A DNA stretch of 64,000 bases from CBDCVN01 sp965223585 (GTDB lineage Bacteria > Deinococcota > Deinococci > Deinococcales > Trueperaceae), in NCBI GenBank assembly GCA_965223585.1, contig CBDCWW010000024.1, positions 1 through 64,000 of the forward strand, given 5' to 3'. Position 1 is the stretch's first letter, and every line of letters begins with the position of its first letter. This document shows, piece by piece, positions 17,970 to 26,499 of this stretch. Position numbers and translations under genes: made by a program. Under the pieces are notes generated by a model, which saw nothing but the letters and a program-made list of their open reading frames with translations, was not told the DNA's origin and searched no databases.

Positions 17970-18848
17970 ATGCCTTGGCTAGTTCCTCAACCTGCTACAA
18001 AAATAGATACTCAGCTCACAAACTTTATTGGTGAGTTGGCAGAACAATTTGATGACTCGAGTGTAGACCGCTACGCACTAGTCAGTGAAACCCTATCTAA
18101 AATTATGTACGCTTGCTCTTTTTCTGAGTTAAATCAGAAAAGTCCTATGGCAGCTTTTGCTCTTGATCCTCATAATATAACCTTTGAAGCCGAAAGTTAT
18201 ATAGTCACAGATCAAGAAAAATTTAAATTGGTTAAGCCTTTACTATGGCTATGGAAGTGCCTTGACCAAACTCCTTTAGGCCAATCTGTTAATAGTGGCA
18301 TTCCCATACGTAGAATGTTAGCTGAGCGTATCTTTAAGCAAGCAGGCAAGAATATTAAAATTTTTCAAAATGTTGAGGTTTCAGTAGGTTATAACCTCGA
18401 GGTAGGCAATGACGTAACAATTCATAGGCATGTTCTTATTGATGATATAGGTGGGGTTAAAATCCACGACAATGCCAGTCTTAGTGACTACGTAAACATT
18501 TATAGTCATACTCATGATGTCCATTCACTACCAGACGTAACCCTAAAAGAAACAGTTATTGGGAAAGGTGTAAGGGTAGCTTATCATGCTGCTGTATTAG
18601 CAGGTACAGTCTTAAGCGATGATAGTATGGTTGGTGCTTTTGGGCTTGCCAATAGGGATCTAGCACCACATGCAGTGGGTTTAGGCATTCCTGCTAAACC
18701 CCGCCTATTTAAGTGTCGCTTTGGTGACCCTGATTTTCTGGAGTTAGAGGTTGACGCCCGCAACTATGAGCGTAAAGATCCTGTACGTGCTAACCCTGAC
18801 TATCATGACAAAGACCCTACAGCAGTTATGGGGAAACCTTGTAAGTAA
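17970..18848 (+). CDS. Hexapeptide-repeat (LbetaH) acyltransferase-like protein
   Basis: 292 residues. The N-terminal ~125 residues are helical and unrecognised. From about 135 a left-handed beta-helix runs with hexapeptide periodicity (VEVSVGYNLEVGNDVTIHRHVLIDDIGG). The likely catalytic His is in YSHTHDVHSLPDVTLKE. The turn VIGKGVRVAYHAAVLAGTVLSDDSMVGAFGLANRD and GIPAKPR are typical of maltose/galactoside acetyltransferase relatives. Substrate unknown; possibly a sugar or glycan O-acetyltransferase. It contains two CTCGAG palindromes. Confidence 0.82.
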   Translation: MPWLVPQPATKIDTQLTNFIGELAEQFDDSSVDRYALVSETLSKIMYACSFSELNQKSPMAAFALDPHNITFEAESYIVTDQEKFKLVKPLLWLWKCLDQTPLGQSVNSGIPIRRMLAERIFKQAGKNIKIFQNVEVSVGYNLEVGNDVTIHRHVLIDDIGGVKIHDNASLSDYVNIYSHTHDVHSLPDVTLKETVIGKGVRVAYHAAVLAGTVLSDDSMVGAFGLANRDLAPHAVGLGIPAKPRLFKCRFGDPDFLELEVDARNYERKDPVRANPDYHDKDPTAVMGKPCK

Positions 18849-19307
18849 CTTACAGGTCAGAGGAATCACGTGAACGTCTTTTAAAAGATGGTTATACTGT
18901 CCAGCTCCATTCACTGTCCGAAAAATGATATCACTTATTGTTTGGTTTTGGGGCTCGAGCCCATAACCAACACCCTATGATAAAGTTACTCACTAGAAAA
19001 CATAAGTGTTAACTGTTAGTCCTCGGTCTTATTTGAAGTTTTCCTGTAATAGTATTTCTAGGCCGTTGCGTACATTGTGTTCCAGAAAAGCTTTTCCTCT
19101 AAAGGGAAACCCCATCTGTGAGCATGTCATTCTGAGGCGCTAGGTCCTTACAGGATAAATGACGAAGAATCTCTGAAGGCATTAACGCATGAGCGATCCT
19201 TCGCTACACTCAGGATGACATTCCTCACGTTGATAAAGCAAATATTTATCTGTACATCTATATTGGAAATTTGCTTTGGTTGGATGCTTAAAACTTCTTA
19301 AAACAAG
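18849..19307. other. Intergenic region containing MITE-like repeat copy 1
   Basis: About 460 bases without a gene. The right half is the dispersed repeat described at 19078-19262, and one CTCGAG inside GGGCTCGAGCCC lies at 18954-18959. The left part shows nothing recognisable. Confidence 0.5.
19078..19262 (+). repeat. MITE-like intergenic repeat, copy 1
   Basis: About 185 bp, clearly related to copies at 22570, 25611 (inverted) and 28213. Shared landmarks are a TCCAGAAAAG left end, a CCCCATCTGTGAGCATGTCA segment, TTCTGAG, GAAGAATCTC, the inverted GAGNGATCCTTCGC with CTCAGGATGACATT, and an ATTTATCTG(G/T)ACATCTATA right end. No coding capacity. The internal complementary segments (TGTCATTCTGAG with CTCAGGATGACA) allow one long hairpin. 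Confidence 0.8.
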
Positions 19308-20360
19308 TTAATCAGCCTCATTAGCTGGCTCTGACTCTGCTGTTACTATATTAGGGGAACGACCACCACCCTGAAACTCGAGCATCCAACCGGGATACTC
19401 TGGTGGCAAAGCACTAACTTCGTCAAGGCGTTTCAGTTCTTCATCACTAAGTTTTACATTGGGAGCCTTTAAGTTGTCCTCGAGCTGGGCCATAGTTTTA
19501 GCACCAATTATGACACTAGTTACAACCTCTTGGTGCAACAGCCAAGCAAGGGCAATATTTGCTACAGAAACATTGTGACTTGTTGCAATTTCACGCATCA
19601 CATCAACAGCATTGAAAGCTCTTTCCTTGTTCACAGGTGGGAAATCAAAGCTGGCACGGCGCGTTCCTTCAATCTCTTCACCATCACTACTAAACTTACC
19701 ACTCAGTAAGCCACCAGCCAATGGGCTCCACACCATCAGGCCAACTTGCTGATCTTTTAGTAGGGGTATTAGTTCACGCTCGAGGTCACGCCCAGCAATA
19801 GTGTAATAAGCTTGTAGAGACTCAAAACGTGCCCAAGATTTACTCTCTGAAATACCTAGTGCCTTCATAAGCTGCCACGCTGCTAGGTTAGAAGCACCAA
19901 TATAGCGCACCATTCCTTGTCTTACTAAGTCATTAAGCGTTGAGAGGGTCTCTTCAAAAGGCGTTAGTTGATCAAAGCCATGAATTTGATACAAGTCTAT
20001 ATAGTCAGTTTGTAAGCGCTTTAGACTATCTTCAACTGCTTTCATAATGTGTGAACGTGAAAGACCTATTTCATTCGGCCCGGGTCCCATTCGACCTTGA
20101 GCTTTAGTAGCTAGCACAAGGTTATCCCGCTTTCCTTTAATAGCTTCTCCTAGTAATTTTTCGGATTCACCTTCAGAATAAACATTAGCGGTATCAATAA
20201 AATTAATACCTGCATCAAGCGAACGAGCAACTAAGTCGTTGACCAAACCTTGGCCTTGCTGACCAATAACTTCCCAAAAACCCTTACCTCCAAAGGTCAT
20301 AGTGCCAAGGCAAAGTTCTGATACGTAAAGTCCTGTTTTTCCAAGTATGTTATAGTGCAT
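19308..20360 (-). CDS. Aldo/keto reductase
   Basis: NADPH-dependent oxidoreductase of the AKR superfamily, 350 residues, TIM barrel. The catalytic tetrad is visible: Asp and Tyr in FIDTANVYSEGESE, Lys in LVLATKAQG, His in YQIHGFD. N-terminal LGKTGLYVSELCLGTMTFGG and the cofactor-site VIIGAKTMAQLEDNLKA are typical of the YajO/YghZ-like group. Substrate unknown. Five CTCGAG sites lie in or just upstream of the gene. Confidence 0.92.
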   Translation of the reverse strand: MHYNILGKTGLYVSELCLGTMTFGGKGFWEVIGQQGQGLVNDLVARSLDAGINFIDTANVYSEGESEKLLGEAIKGKRDNLVLATKAQGRMGPGPNEIGLSRSHIMKAVEDSLKRLQTDYIDLYQIHGFDQLTPFEETLSTLNDLVRQGMVRYIGASNLAAWQLMKALGISESKSWARFESLQAYYTIAGRDLERELIPLLKDQQVGLMVWSPLAGGLLSGKFSSDGEEIEGTRRASFDFPPVNKERAFNAVDVMREIATSHNVSVANIALAWLLHQEVVTSVIIGAKTMAQLEDNLKAPNVKLSDEELKRLDEVSALPPEYPGWMLEFQGGGRSPNIVTAESEPANEAD

Positions 20361-20456
20361 AGTCTTCCTTTCTTATTGTAATGAATTAAATTGTAGGTGT
20401 ATTGGGCCAGAGAGATCTTGAGTTTACCCTCGAGCACAGCAAAGGGTGACCCAAAT

Positions 20457-20481
20457 CTCGGAGGTTTTGAAAGCCTCCGAG
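20457..20481. repeat. CTCGGAGGTTTT palindrome
   Basis: Inverted repeat CTCGGAGGTTTT-GAAAG-CCTCCGAG. The same palindrome recurs at 53162-53193. This GC-rich hairpin type is found between genes in unrelated bacteria. It lies between two minus-strand genes and could terminate the upstream transcript. Confidence 0.6.
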
Positions 20482-20584
20482 GTTTCATGGATGAAACTTT
20501 TATGGGCATCTATAGCAACAATAACTATCATAACTAATCGTTAAAGGCTCCTAGATTCACTGGCTTAAAGCAAGGTTGAAGCTT

Positions 20585-21229
20585 TTAATTTTTTCCTGAA
20601 TTTTCCTCGAAATAGAGCTGTTCATCTTCTTTGAGTTTCCTAATTTGGTGTCCTTTTAACGTGTTTTTTGGGAAGGCATGTTTAAGCTGGTGTAAAGCAT
20701 CAAAGTTTGTATCTTGAGTAGCATGAATAAAATCTTCCACGAGTTCTATAAATGCTTCTATATCCTGCTGCTCCTCACAAGCATGAAGGTAACAGCGAAC
20801 AATATCAAAATGGATATTACGATGCTGATGAAAGTAATGTAAGTCTTGTAATAGTTCTATATTAGTTGGTTGTTTGCTTAAACCATATAGGAGGAGTTTT
20901 AGCAGCTGCTCATTTCCCTGTTTGAAATATCGTCTAATAAGTGGGTAGTTAGGCTCTTTAGAGTTTTTTAGCGTTATAAAGTTCTGGACTTCCTTCTGTG
21001 ATATTTGTGACTGTCCCTCAAAGTAATCCATCAAGCTTTTCTCTAAGGCGTTTTTTGGTGAAGCTGCAAGCTCCTCTTCAACTTCTCCTGCTTCGCTATT
21101 ATCATCAACAAAATCAAAACCCAATGGCGCAAGTATCTCATCGTGGAAACCTGTTGTTTCTTTAAGGGCTTTAGTAGCTCTTTCAATAATAATTTGGTTA
21201 CGTAAATGCTCAAAATCATCTTGTGACAT
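20585..21229 (-). CDS. Hypothetical helical protein
   Basis: 214 residues, no recognised domain. It is acidic near 45-60 (DDNSEAGEVEEELAA) and otherwise mostly alpha-helical, with a TPR-like flavour from about 100 onward (LLKLLLYGLSKQPTNIELLQDLHYFHQHRN). No signal peptide or membrane segment. The ATG follows a GGTGATG-type sequence. It lies 38 bp downstream of the isochorismatase-like gene on the same strand, so the two may be cotranscribed. Confidence 0.6.
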   Translation of the reverse strand: MSQDDFEHLRNQIIIERATKALKETTGFHDEILAPLGFDFVDDNSEAGEVEEELAASPKNALEKSLMDYFEGQSQISQKEVQNFITLKNSKEPNYPLIRRYFKQGNEQLLKLLLYGLSKQPTNIELLQDLHYFHQHRNIHFDIVRCYLHACEEQQDIEAFIELVEDFIHATQDTNFDALHQLKHAFPKNTLKGHQIRKLKEDEQLYFEENSGKN

Positions 21230-21267
21230 GTGACATCACCTTTTCATTTTGTCTAAGGCTTATTGGT

Positions 21268-21915
21268 TCATTCATTATATTTAGAAAGTACATTACATAT
21301 TGCTTCTGTGTTAGTGAGAATAGCATCACCAGCAAACGCAAGATTTTCTAGGGCACGTTCACCTGCTTCATGGTGCCCTGCACCACAAGCATCACGCACT
21401 ATGATAGGGATATACCCTAAATCAGCGCCGTGTCTAACTGTTGGGTCAATACCTATCTCGGTAGCAACCCCAACAATAATGAAACTATTAATGCCACAAT
21501 CACGCAATGCTATATTAAGAGGCGTTCCTTCAAAGGCTGACATGGTTATCTTGTCAAAAATGACTTCGCTTGGTCTGGGCTCGAGTTCAGGAGTAAGAGG
21601 AAACCCCGGTGAATCACGCAAAAACCAAGGCTGTACATCTTCAACCTTGGTAGCTCGTTGCCAGCGCATAGCCATATGAAGTTGAAAAACACCCGCTGCC
21701 TCTTTGGGTAAGGACATGTGGCGCATGAAAAATACTCGCATGTGTGCATTGCGTGCTGCATCTAATACTTGTTGAACCTTTACAAGAATATCTTTTCCAT
21801 GAGATAGTTGGCTTAAAATACCAACTTGCATGTCGTAAACGATAAGTGCAGTATGTTGGGGCGTACAGGTTTCCTCGAGAGTTTGTGGTATTTCAAGACC
21901 ATAAACATGTTGCAT
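21268..21915 (-). CDS. Isochorismatase-like hydrolase lacking the catalytic Cys
   Basis: Isochorismatase / cysteine hydrolase fold, about 215 residues. The catalytic Asp (ALIVYDMQVGI) and Lys (VIFDKITMSAFEGTPL) are present. The position that normally holds the nucleophilic Cys in the ATEIC-type motif reads VGVATEIGIDPTVRHGADLGY, with Gly instead. I recall a branch of the family with this same GIxPTVRHxADLGY pattern, so it is probably a natural variant rather than damage. A different reaction or a binding role is possible. I chose the ATG at 21915 because GAGGTGA stands just upstream; the ORF could extend 11 codons further. Confidence 0.82.
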   Translation of the reverse strand: MQHVYGLEIPQTLEETCTPQHTALIVYDMQVGILSQLSHGKDILVKVQQVLDAARNAHMRVFFMRHMSLPKEAAGVFQLHMAMRWQRATKVEDVQPWFLRDSPGFPLTPELEPRPSEVIFDKITMSAFEGTPLNIALRDCGINSFIIVGVATEIGIDPTVRHGADLGYIPIIVRDACGAGHHEAGERALENLAFAGDAILTNTEAICNVLSKYNE

Positions 21916-22124
21916 AGTTATCACCTCAGTGAATTTATTATACTTCAAAGAACTTTATATCAGATACAAGCCGCATAATGATCAAGCTCATCGGATGGCA
22001 ATTAAGCACAGTGAATAAAGATGCCTAACAAGCAACTTGAAAAACAGATGTTAGCAACCAATTACTAAATCAATTCAGGGTTTGGGTATGCGCATTCAGC
22101 CCAAGCCCTTATAATGGAGTAGAT

Positions 22125-22460
22125 ATGGCATATGATGAAGGTTTAGCTGAGAGAATTCGGGATATAGTCCTTGACCAAAACAACATTACTGAAAAGAAAA
22201 TGTTTGGAGGGCTAGCCTTTTTACAAGAGGGGCACATGTTTGTAGGCATTAACGATAATAGGCTTATGGCTCGAGTTGGTCCTAAAAATTACCAAGATGC
22301 TCTAGCAAAACCGCATGTTCATGAAATGGATTTTACAGGAAAATCCTTTAAGGGCTATGTTTATGTTGAATCAGAGGGCATTGAATCTGATGAGGACTTA
22401 CAATATTGGATTGAACTTGCCTCGAGTTTTACTCAATCATTGCCACCTAAGAAAAAATGA
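22125..22460 (+). CDS. TfoX N-terminal domain protein
   Basis: 111 residues matching the stand-alone TfoX/Sxy N-terminal domain: KKMFGGLAFLQEGHMFVGINDNRLMARVG (about 24-52), then FKGYVYVE and a C-terminal W-containing helix. In Gammaproteobacteria TfoX is a competence regulator. Isolated N-domain proteins are common in other phyla and their role is unknown. The tail is basic (LPPKKK). Two CTCGAG sites lie within 150 bp of coding sequence. Confidence 0.85.
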   Translation: MAYDEGLAERIRDIVLDQNNITEKKMFGGLAFLQEGHMFVGINDNRLMARVGPKNYQDALAKPHVHEMDFTGKSFKGYVYVESEGIESDEDLQYWIELASSFTQSLPPKKK

Positions 22461-22810
22461 AAACCATTAGCATTATACAAGGGCAAATTGAATGGGTAAG
22501 ATGCTAGATTTGATGCTTTAATGTTTTGCTTTAAGCATCAAATGTGGCAATATAGACAAATTGCTAGGTTATAGTGCTCCAGAAAAGTTTTTCCCCAGAG
22601 AAAAACCCCATCTGTGAGCATGTCATTCTGAGGAGTATAACCCTTACGAGGGTAAACTTGAAGAGTCTCTGAGGGCGTTAACACATGAGAGATCCTTCGC
22701 ATAGTTTACCCTCGTAAGTGCTCAGGATGACATTTCTCGTGTTGTTAAAGCCAATATTTATCTGGACATCTATACGTGCCTTGCAGTATCTAGAAAGCTA
22801 CCCTCGAGCA
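22461..22810. other. Intergenic region occupied by MITE-like repeat copy 2
   Basis: Nearly all of this 350-base gap is the repeat at 22570-22774 plus short AT-rich flanks and a CTCGAG at 22803. No gene seen. Confidence 0.5.
22570..22774 (+). repeat. MITE-like intergenic repeat, copy 2 (most complete ends)
   Basis: About 205 bp with terminal inverted repeats: the left end TATAGTGCTCCAGA matches the complement of the right end, TATAGATGTCCAGA, at 11 of 14 positions. TA at both tips suggests insertion at TA as for Tc1/mariner- or IS630-type MITEs. Internal arms TTACGAGGGTAAAC and GTTTACCCTCGTAA are perfectly complementary. Confidence 0.85.
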
Positions 22811-23950
22811 CTAATACCCTTGCCTAACTTGATAGAGAGCTACTTCCTCACTTTGCAATCGTCTAAGTACTGTGCCCGGATAATAAAACTCTAAAATTTG
22901 TTGATAGTCATAGTCATGTTCTGCTAGGGTACGTGCACCATATTGACTCATACCTACACCATGACCCCATCCCTCACCCCTAACCATTAAGCCACCACCT
23001 ACAAGTTCAAAATGGGTGGATTTTAAACCCCAATCCCTTGCTATTTTGTGTAAGATAGTTCCTTCTAAAGCTAAGGTTTTTGTTTCACCATGGATTTCAA
23101 GTTTTTCTATTCGACCCGAATCACTTTTTTCTAAGATATCTATTGATTTAACCTTGTCAATATCATAACCATAAGCCTTTATAACTTTTTGTACAGTATT
23201 TGGCTCGAGATGAAAGGTCCAATTAGCATTAGGACTATTTTGAACATAATCTGTTTTAGCTGTTAAATAAGGTAAATTTAGCCCCCAAACTTCTAGGCTT
23301 GAAGCAATTTCCCCTCCTGAGTCAGCATGGTAATAGGTATATGCAAAATTATCACCATAAGTAAGCACCATACCTGCTGTTTCACTTATGGCTTGATTAC
23401 TTAAATGGTGTTCTGCACTCATTCCCTCATATACTTGACAATCAGTAGTTGCACACACATCGTAAGCAGCATTAGGACTTAATGAAGCAAGGGTATAAGT
23501 ACGCGCAGCTATGGCTTGGGCCCTTAAAGCCGAATTGGGCCAAGATGCTTGCATTTCAGCAGGCACTACCCCGCGCAGATAATCTTCTAAATCTACTATG
23601 TTGATAGCTCGGATACCACCATCAACTGCTACTAATTCAAGACTGCCCCGATAAGGCTTCCCTTCCCAATAAATAGGATCATTGTTTAAAGGCTCGAGCC
23701 TTAAATTTCTACCTATAGTCGTTCCTTCTACAACCAGCTCGTTTCCTTGAACGTTTATGGGCCAACTTAAACCTGCATTAGTACTAAAAAGTAAGTCGTT
23801 ATCTACATAGCCCTGATGTGCACTATCTATATAATGATCAATATGATCTAACTTATTTTCTAAAAGTACCCGAACAGGTGTAAGAGCAAAACCAGAGCTA
23901 AGTACTAAAAAACATACTAAGATGAGAAGTTTTGATAATAGCTGAATCAT
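22811..23950 (-). CDS. SpoIID/LytB-domain secreted protein
   Basis: 379 residues with a Sec signal peptide (LLSKLLILVCFLVLSSGFA, about 4-22). The SpoIID domain is clear: IRAINIVDLEDYLRGVVPAEMQASWPNSALRAQAIAARTYTLAS (about 112-155) with the catalytic-type Glu of PAEM, then YYHADSGGEIASS and the C-terminal GEGWGHGVGMSQYGARTLAEHDYDYQQILEFYYPGT. SpoIID proteins are lytic transglycosylases acting on denuded peptidoglycan glycans. In this non-sporulating-looking context it is probably a cell-wall remodelling enzyme. It heads the minus strand on its own. Confidence 0.92.
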   Translation of the reverse strand: MIQLLSKLLILVCFLVLSSGFALTPVRVLLENKLDHIDHYIDSAHQGYVDNDLLFSTNAGLSWPINVQGNELVVEGTTIGRNLRLEPLNNDPIYWEGKPYRGSLELVAVDGGIRAINIVDLEDYLRGVVPAEMQASWPNSALRAQAIAARTYTLASLSPNAAYDVCATTDCQVYEGMSAEHHLSNQAISETAGMVLTYGDNFAYTYYHADSGGEIASSLEVWGLNLPYLTAKTDYVQNSPNANWTFHLEPNTVQKVIKAYGYDIDKVKSIDILEKSDSGRIEKLEIHGETKTLALEGTILHKIARDWGLKSTHFELVGGGLMVRGEGWGHGVGMSQYGARTLAEHDYDYQQILEFYYPGTVLRRLQSEEVALYQVRQGY

Positions 23951-24025
23951 TTAAACCACATTATCTCATGCTCAATACTGAAAGGTGAGGGAGGTTATTA
24001 CTTTCATACTATGATGTTACTTTTT

Positions 24026-24808
24026 TTATCGAATTTGTCGCTGTTCCTTTACTGCATTACGCAGCAGCAGAATATAAACCACAAATAAAATAATAGCAAA
24101 GGAAAACCACTGAATGGCGTAACCTAAATGAGGCCCGTTTGTTGTACTTGGAGGAAGTATTTCTAAAGGTAGAGTGTTTACAGTACTTTGGGAAGGGGCT
24201 TGTTTTGTCAGGCGTAGATAAATGGGCTCGAGAGTGTAACTAATTTGTTTTTGCAGCCTTTCTATATCCACCCAGAAAACTTTGGTTAACTTAAGTGATG
24301 GGGGGTCTTTTGCTCCGATAAACCCCTTCGGTTGCTCCTGTGACGAAAGTAAAACCCCTTCAAGCTCAACTTTACCCTTGGGTGGTGCAGCATCTGTAAT
24401 AGGCGGCCAATCTAAATCTAGAGGTACCCAGCCTCGCTCAACTAACAAGGCCCTATTATCACTAAGTCTTAAAGGTGTTAGAACATGATAACCCGGTTGT
24501 CCGTTATAAGAACGGTTGCGGATAAGCACCTCTTGTTCTATGTCATAAACCCCAGTTACTTTCGCTTTACGGTAGGCAGCTGAATTTTTCTCCTCCTTCT
24601 TAGAACCTAAGTTATAAGTTTCTTTTATATTATCAAAAGATAAGGGAGCTTGCTCTAAGTGGGAGTTAATTAAGGAATTAAGAGCTGCTCTTTGGTTTGC
24701 TCGTCTAAGTTGCCATAAACCAAAATTGATAAAAAGTATAAGGCCTATTAGCACAAAAAAATGAGCAATCAGCCACCGCACAGAAAAGAACTGTTTTAAT
24801 TTAGCCAT
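24026..24808 (-). CDS. SURF1-family cytochrome oxidase assembly protein
   Basis: About 260 residues with two transmembrane helices (near 8-28 and 228-250) enclosing a periplasmic beta-domain, the SURF1 topology. Conserved pieces are GLWQLRRANQR (about 31-41), VTGVYD, YHVLTPLR, LLVERGWVPLD and the C-terminal GPHLGYAIQWFSFAIILFVVYILL. SURF1 aids haem-copper oxidase maturation, which implies aerobic respiration. The ATG at 24808 lies 2 bp after the truA stop, so the genes are coupled; an in-frame start 7 codons upstream would overlap truA. Confidence 0.9.
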   Translation of the reverse strand: MAKLKQFFSVRWLIAHFFVLIGLILFINFGLWQLRRANQRAALNSLINSHLEQAPLSFDNIKETYNLGSKKEEKNSAAYRKAKVTGVYDIEQEVLIRNRSYNGQPGYHVLTPLRLSDNRALLVERGWVPLDLDWPPITDAAPPKGKVELEGVLLSSQEQPKGFIGAKDPPSLKLTKVFWVDIERLQKQISYTLEPIYLRLTKQAPSQSTVNTLPLEILPPSTTNGPHLGYAIQWFSFAIILFVVYILLLRNAVKEQRQIR

Positions 24809-24810
24809 TA

Positions 24811-25575
24811 TTAACCCTTCTTTTGCCAATCCTTATAGCCTGCCTCAGCAAAGTAAAGCCCCTGTGGAGGTGCTTTGGGACCTAGTTTACTTCTATCTTT
24901 TTTAGCTATTAGACTAGGAATTTCTTCAGGTTTTATTTTCCCTTCACCTACATAAATGAGCGTTCCTACAATGGTTCTGACCATACCCCTTAAAAATCCA
25001 TTGGCAACTATATCTAATTTTAGGTCATTGCCTTCAGAACTGAGCTGGCACCAATAAATTTCCTTCAGCGTTGAGCGTTTTTCCTGAGTAGCTAAGGCTG
25101 CAAAATCTCTTTTGCCTTCAAAGTAAGGAGCAGCTTTCTGCATAGCTGCGACATCAAGTAATTGAGATAAGAAAAGTAAATACTTACGTTCTAAAGCCAT
25201 ACCCTGATAACACGTACGTGCTAAACGCATCTTGTAAATATAATGCCTATAGCAACAGCTAAATTGAGCTTCAAAATTTTCGTCTACCTCCTCAGCTTTT
25301 AATACTCGCACATCTTCTGGCAAACGTGAGTTAAATACCTTGGGAATTCTATTCACAGGAATATTATCCTTAGTATTGTAATGAGCAATCATTGCTAGAG
25401 CATGGACGTTAGTATCCGTACGACCTGCACCTATCATACGTGGTTTTGCCAAAGGAATGGTTTTAAGTACATCTTCTAAGACACCTTGGACTGTGCGTTC
25501 ACCTGTGGCAGCTTGTACTTGCCAGCCATGGAAGTCACTGCCATCGAATTCTAGGGTGAGTTTAATGCGCCTCAT
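24811..25575 (-). CDS. truA: tRNA pseudouridine(38-40) synthase TruA
   Basis: Isomerises uridines 38-40 in the anticodon arm of tRNAs. Signature MRRIKLTLEFDGSDFHGWQVQ at the N-terminus and the catalytic Asp in GAGRTDTNVHALAMIAHYNT (about 46-65). Also RHYIYKM, FEGKRDFAALAT and VANGFLRGMVRTIVGTLIYVGEGK. I place the start at 25575, since the ORF upstream of it is unconserved. First gene of a two-gene unit with SURF1. Confidence 0.95.
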   Translation of the reverse strand: MRRIKLTLEFDGSDFHGWQVQAATGERTVQGVLEDVLKTIPLAKPRMIGAGRTDTNVHALAMIAHYNTKDNIPVNRIPKVFNSRLPEDVRVLKAEEVDENFEAQFSCCYRHYIYKMRLARTCYQGMALERKYLLFLSQLLDVAAMQKAAPYFEGKRDFAALATQEKRSTLKEIYWCQLSSEGNDLKLDIVANGFLRGMVRTIVGTLIYVGEGKIKPEEIPSLIAKKDRSKLGPKAPPQGLYFAEAGYKDWQKKG

Positions 25576-25610
25576 GTTATGCTTGCCATTACATCTATTA
25601 AAACTTACCA

Positions 25611-25803
25611 ACTGTAGATGTCCAGATAAGTTCCTGCCATCAAATCGTAAGATGTCATTCTGAGTGCAGCGAAGAATCTCTCATGCTTTAATGCCTTGAG
25701 ATACATTCGTCGTTTACCCTTGGAAGGGCCTGCTCCTTAGTATGACATATGCCTTGCAGGAGTGTATTTTTGCTTTGGAAAAAGATTTTTCTGGAGCACT
25801 ATA
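25611..25803 (-). repeat. MITE-like intergenic repeat, copy 3 (inverted)
   Basis: Inverse orientation relative to copies 1, 2 and 4. It starts TGTAGATGTCCAGATAAG and ends TTCTGGAGCACTATA. It contains GATGTCATTCTGAG, GAAGAATCTC and a TATGACATATG segment. The interior is more diverged than in copies 2 and 4. Confidence 0.78.
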
Positions 25804-25827
25804 TTCAACATGATTTTAACCTTTAGA

Positions 25828-26499
25828 CTAACTTACAGGTTCAGTATTTTTTTGTTGGCTCGAGTTTAAAAAACTTGCTAGCGTATAGATAATTTCGCTA
25901 TACATCTTTAAACGCATTGCTAATCCTCTTAGAAAACCCATATCTGACTTCTCTTCTTTCATTACTTGAGAAACTCCGTAAAGAGGGACTCGAGCTACTC
26001 GCCACCCCTCCCGTTTAGCAGTAAGAGATATAGCTACCTCTACACCATAGCGAGTGCTAGCTAGTTTAGGAATACCTAAAAGCTTTTGGCGTAAAATAGC
26101 ACGTTGCCCATTTAAAATAGGGGTTATAGTTTGTGAAAAGTTAGTTTGCCAGCGTCCATCCTTGAAGTCACCTCGAGCCATATCAATTTTGGTTTCCAGT
26201 AAAGGTTTAGCCAAGCTTTGTAAATGCTTTGGCTTTAAACCTATAAGATCAGCGTCTAAAAATAGCAAGACATCAGCCTGTAAATGCTTTGCTCCTGCTA
26301 CCATGGCACCACCCTTGCCTTGGTTTTTCTCTAAACAAATAACTTGTGCCCCTGCTTGCTTGGCAACTTTTGTGGTGAAGTCGCTCGAGCCATCGTCAAC
26401 AACACACACCTCACCTAAGTTTGATGCCAAAGCCACTGTTATTACCCCAGAAATAGTAGTAGCTTCATTGAAAGCTGGAATAATAATGCCACAAGTCAT
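25828..26499 (-). CDS. Family 2 glycosyltransferase
   Basis: 223 residues, GT-A fold like polyprenyl-phosphate mannosyl/glucosyl transferases: CGIIIPAFNEATTISGVI, then VCVVDDGSSDFT and the DxD-type LLFLDADLIGL (about 79-89). Also GAMVAGAKHLQAD. The last ~30 residues are hydrophobic/amphipathic but no clear membrane helix is seen. Its start overlaps the rseP stop by 4 bp, so the genes are cotranscribed. It could glycosylate a lipid carrier. Confidence 0.88.
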   Translation of the reverse strand: MTCGIIIPAFNEATTISGVITVALASNLGEVCVVDDGSSDFTTKVAKQAGAQVICLEKNQGKGGAMVAGAKHLQADVLLFLDADLIGLKPKHLQSLAKPLLETKIDMARGDFKDGRWQTNFSQTITPILNGQRAILRQKLLGIPKLASTRYGVEVAISLTAKREGWRVARVPLYGVSQVMKEEKSDMGFLRGLAMRLKMYSEIIYTLASFLNSSQQKNTEPVS

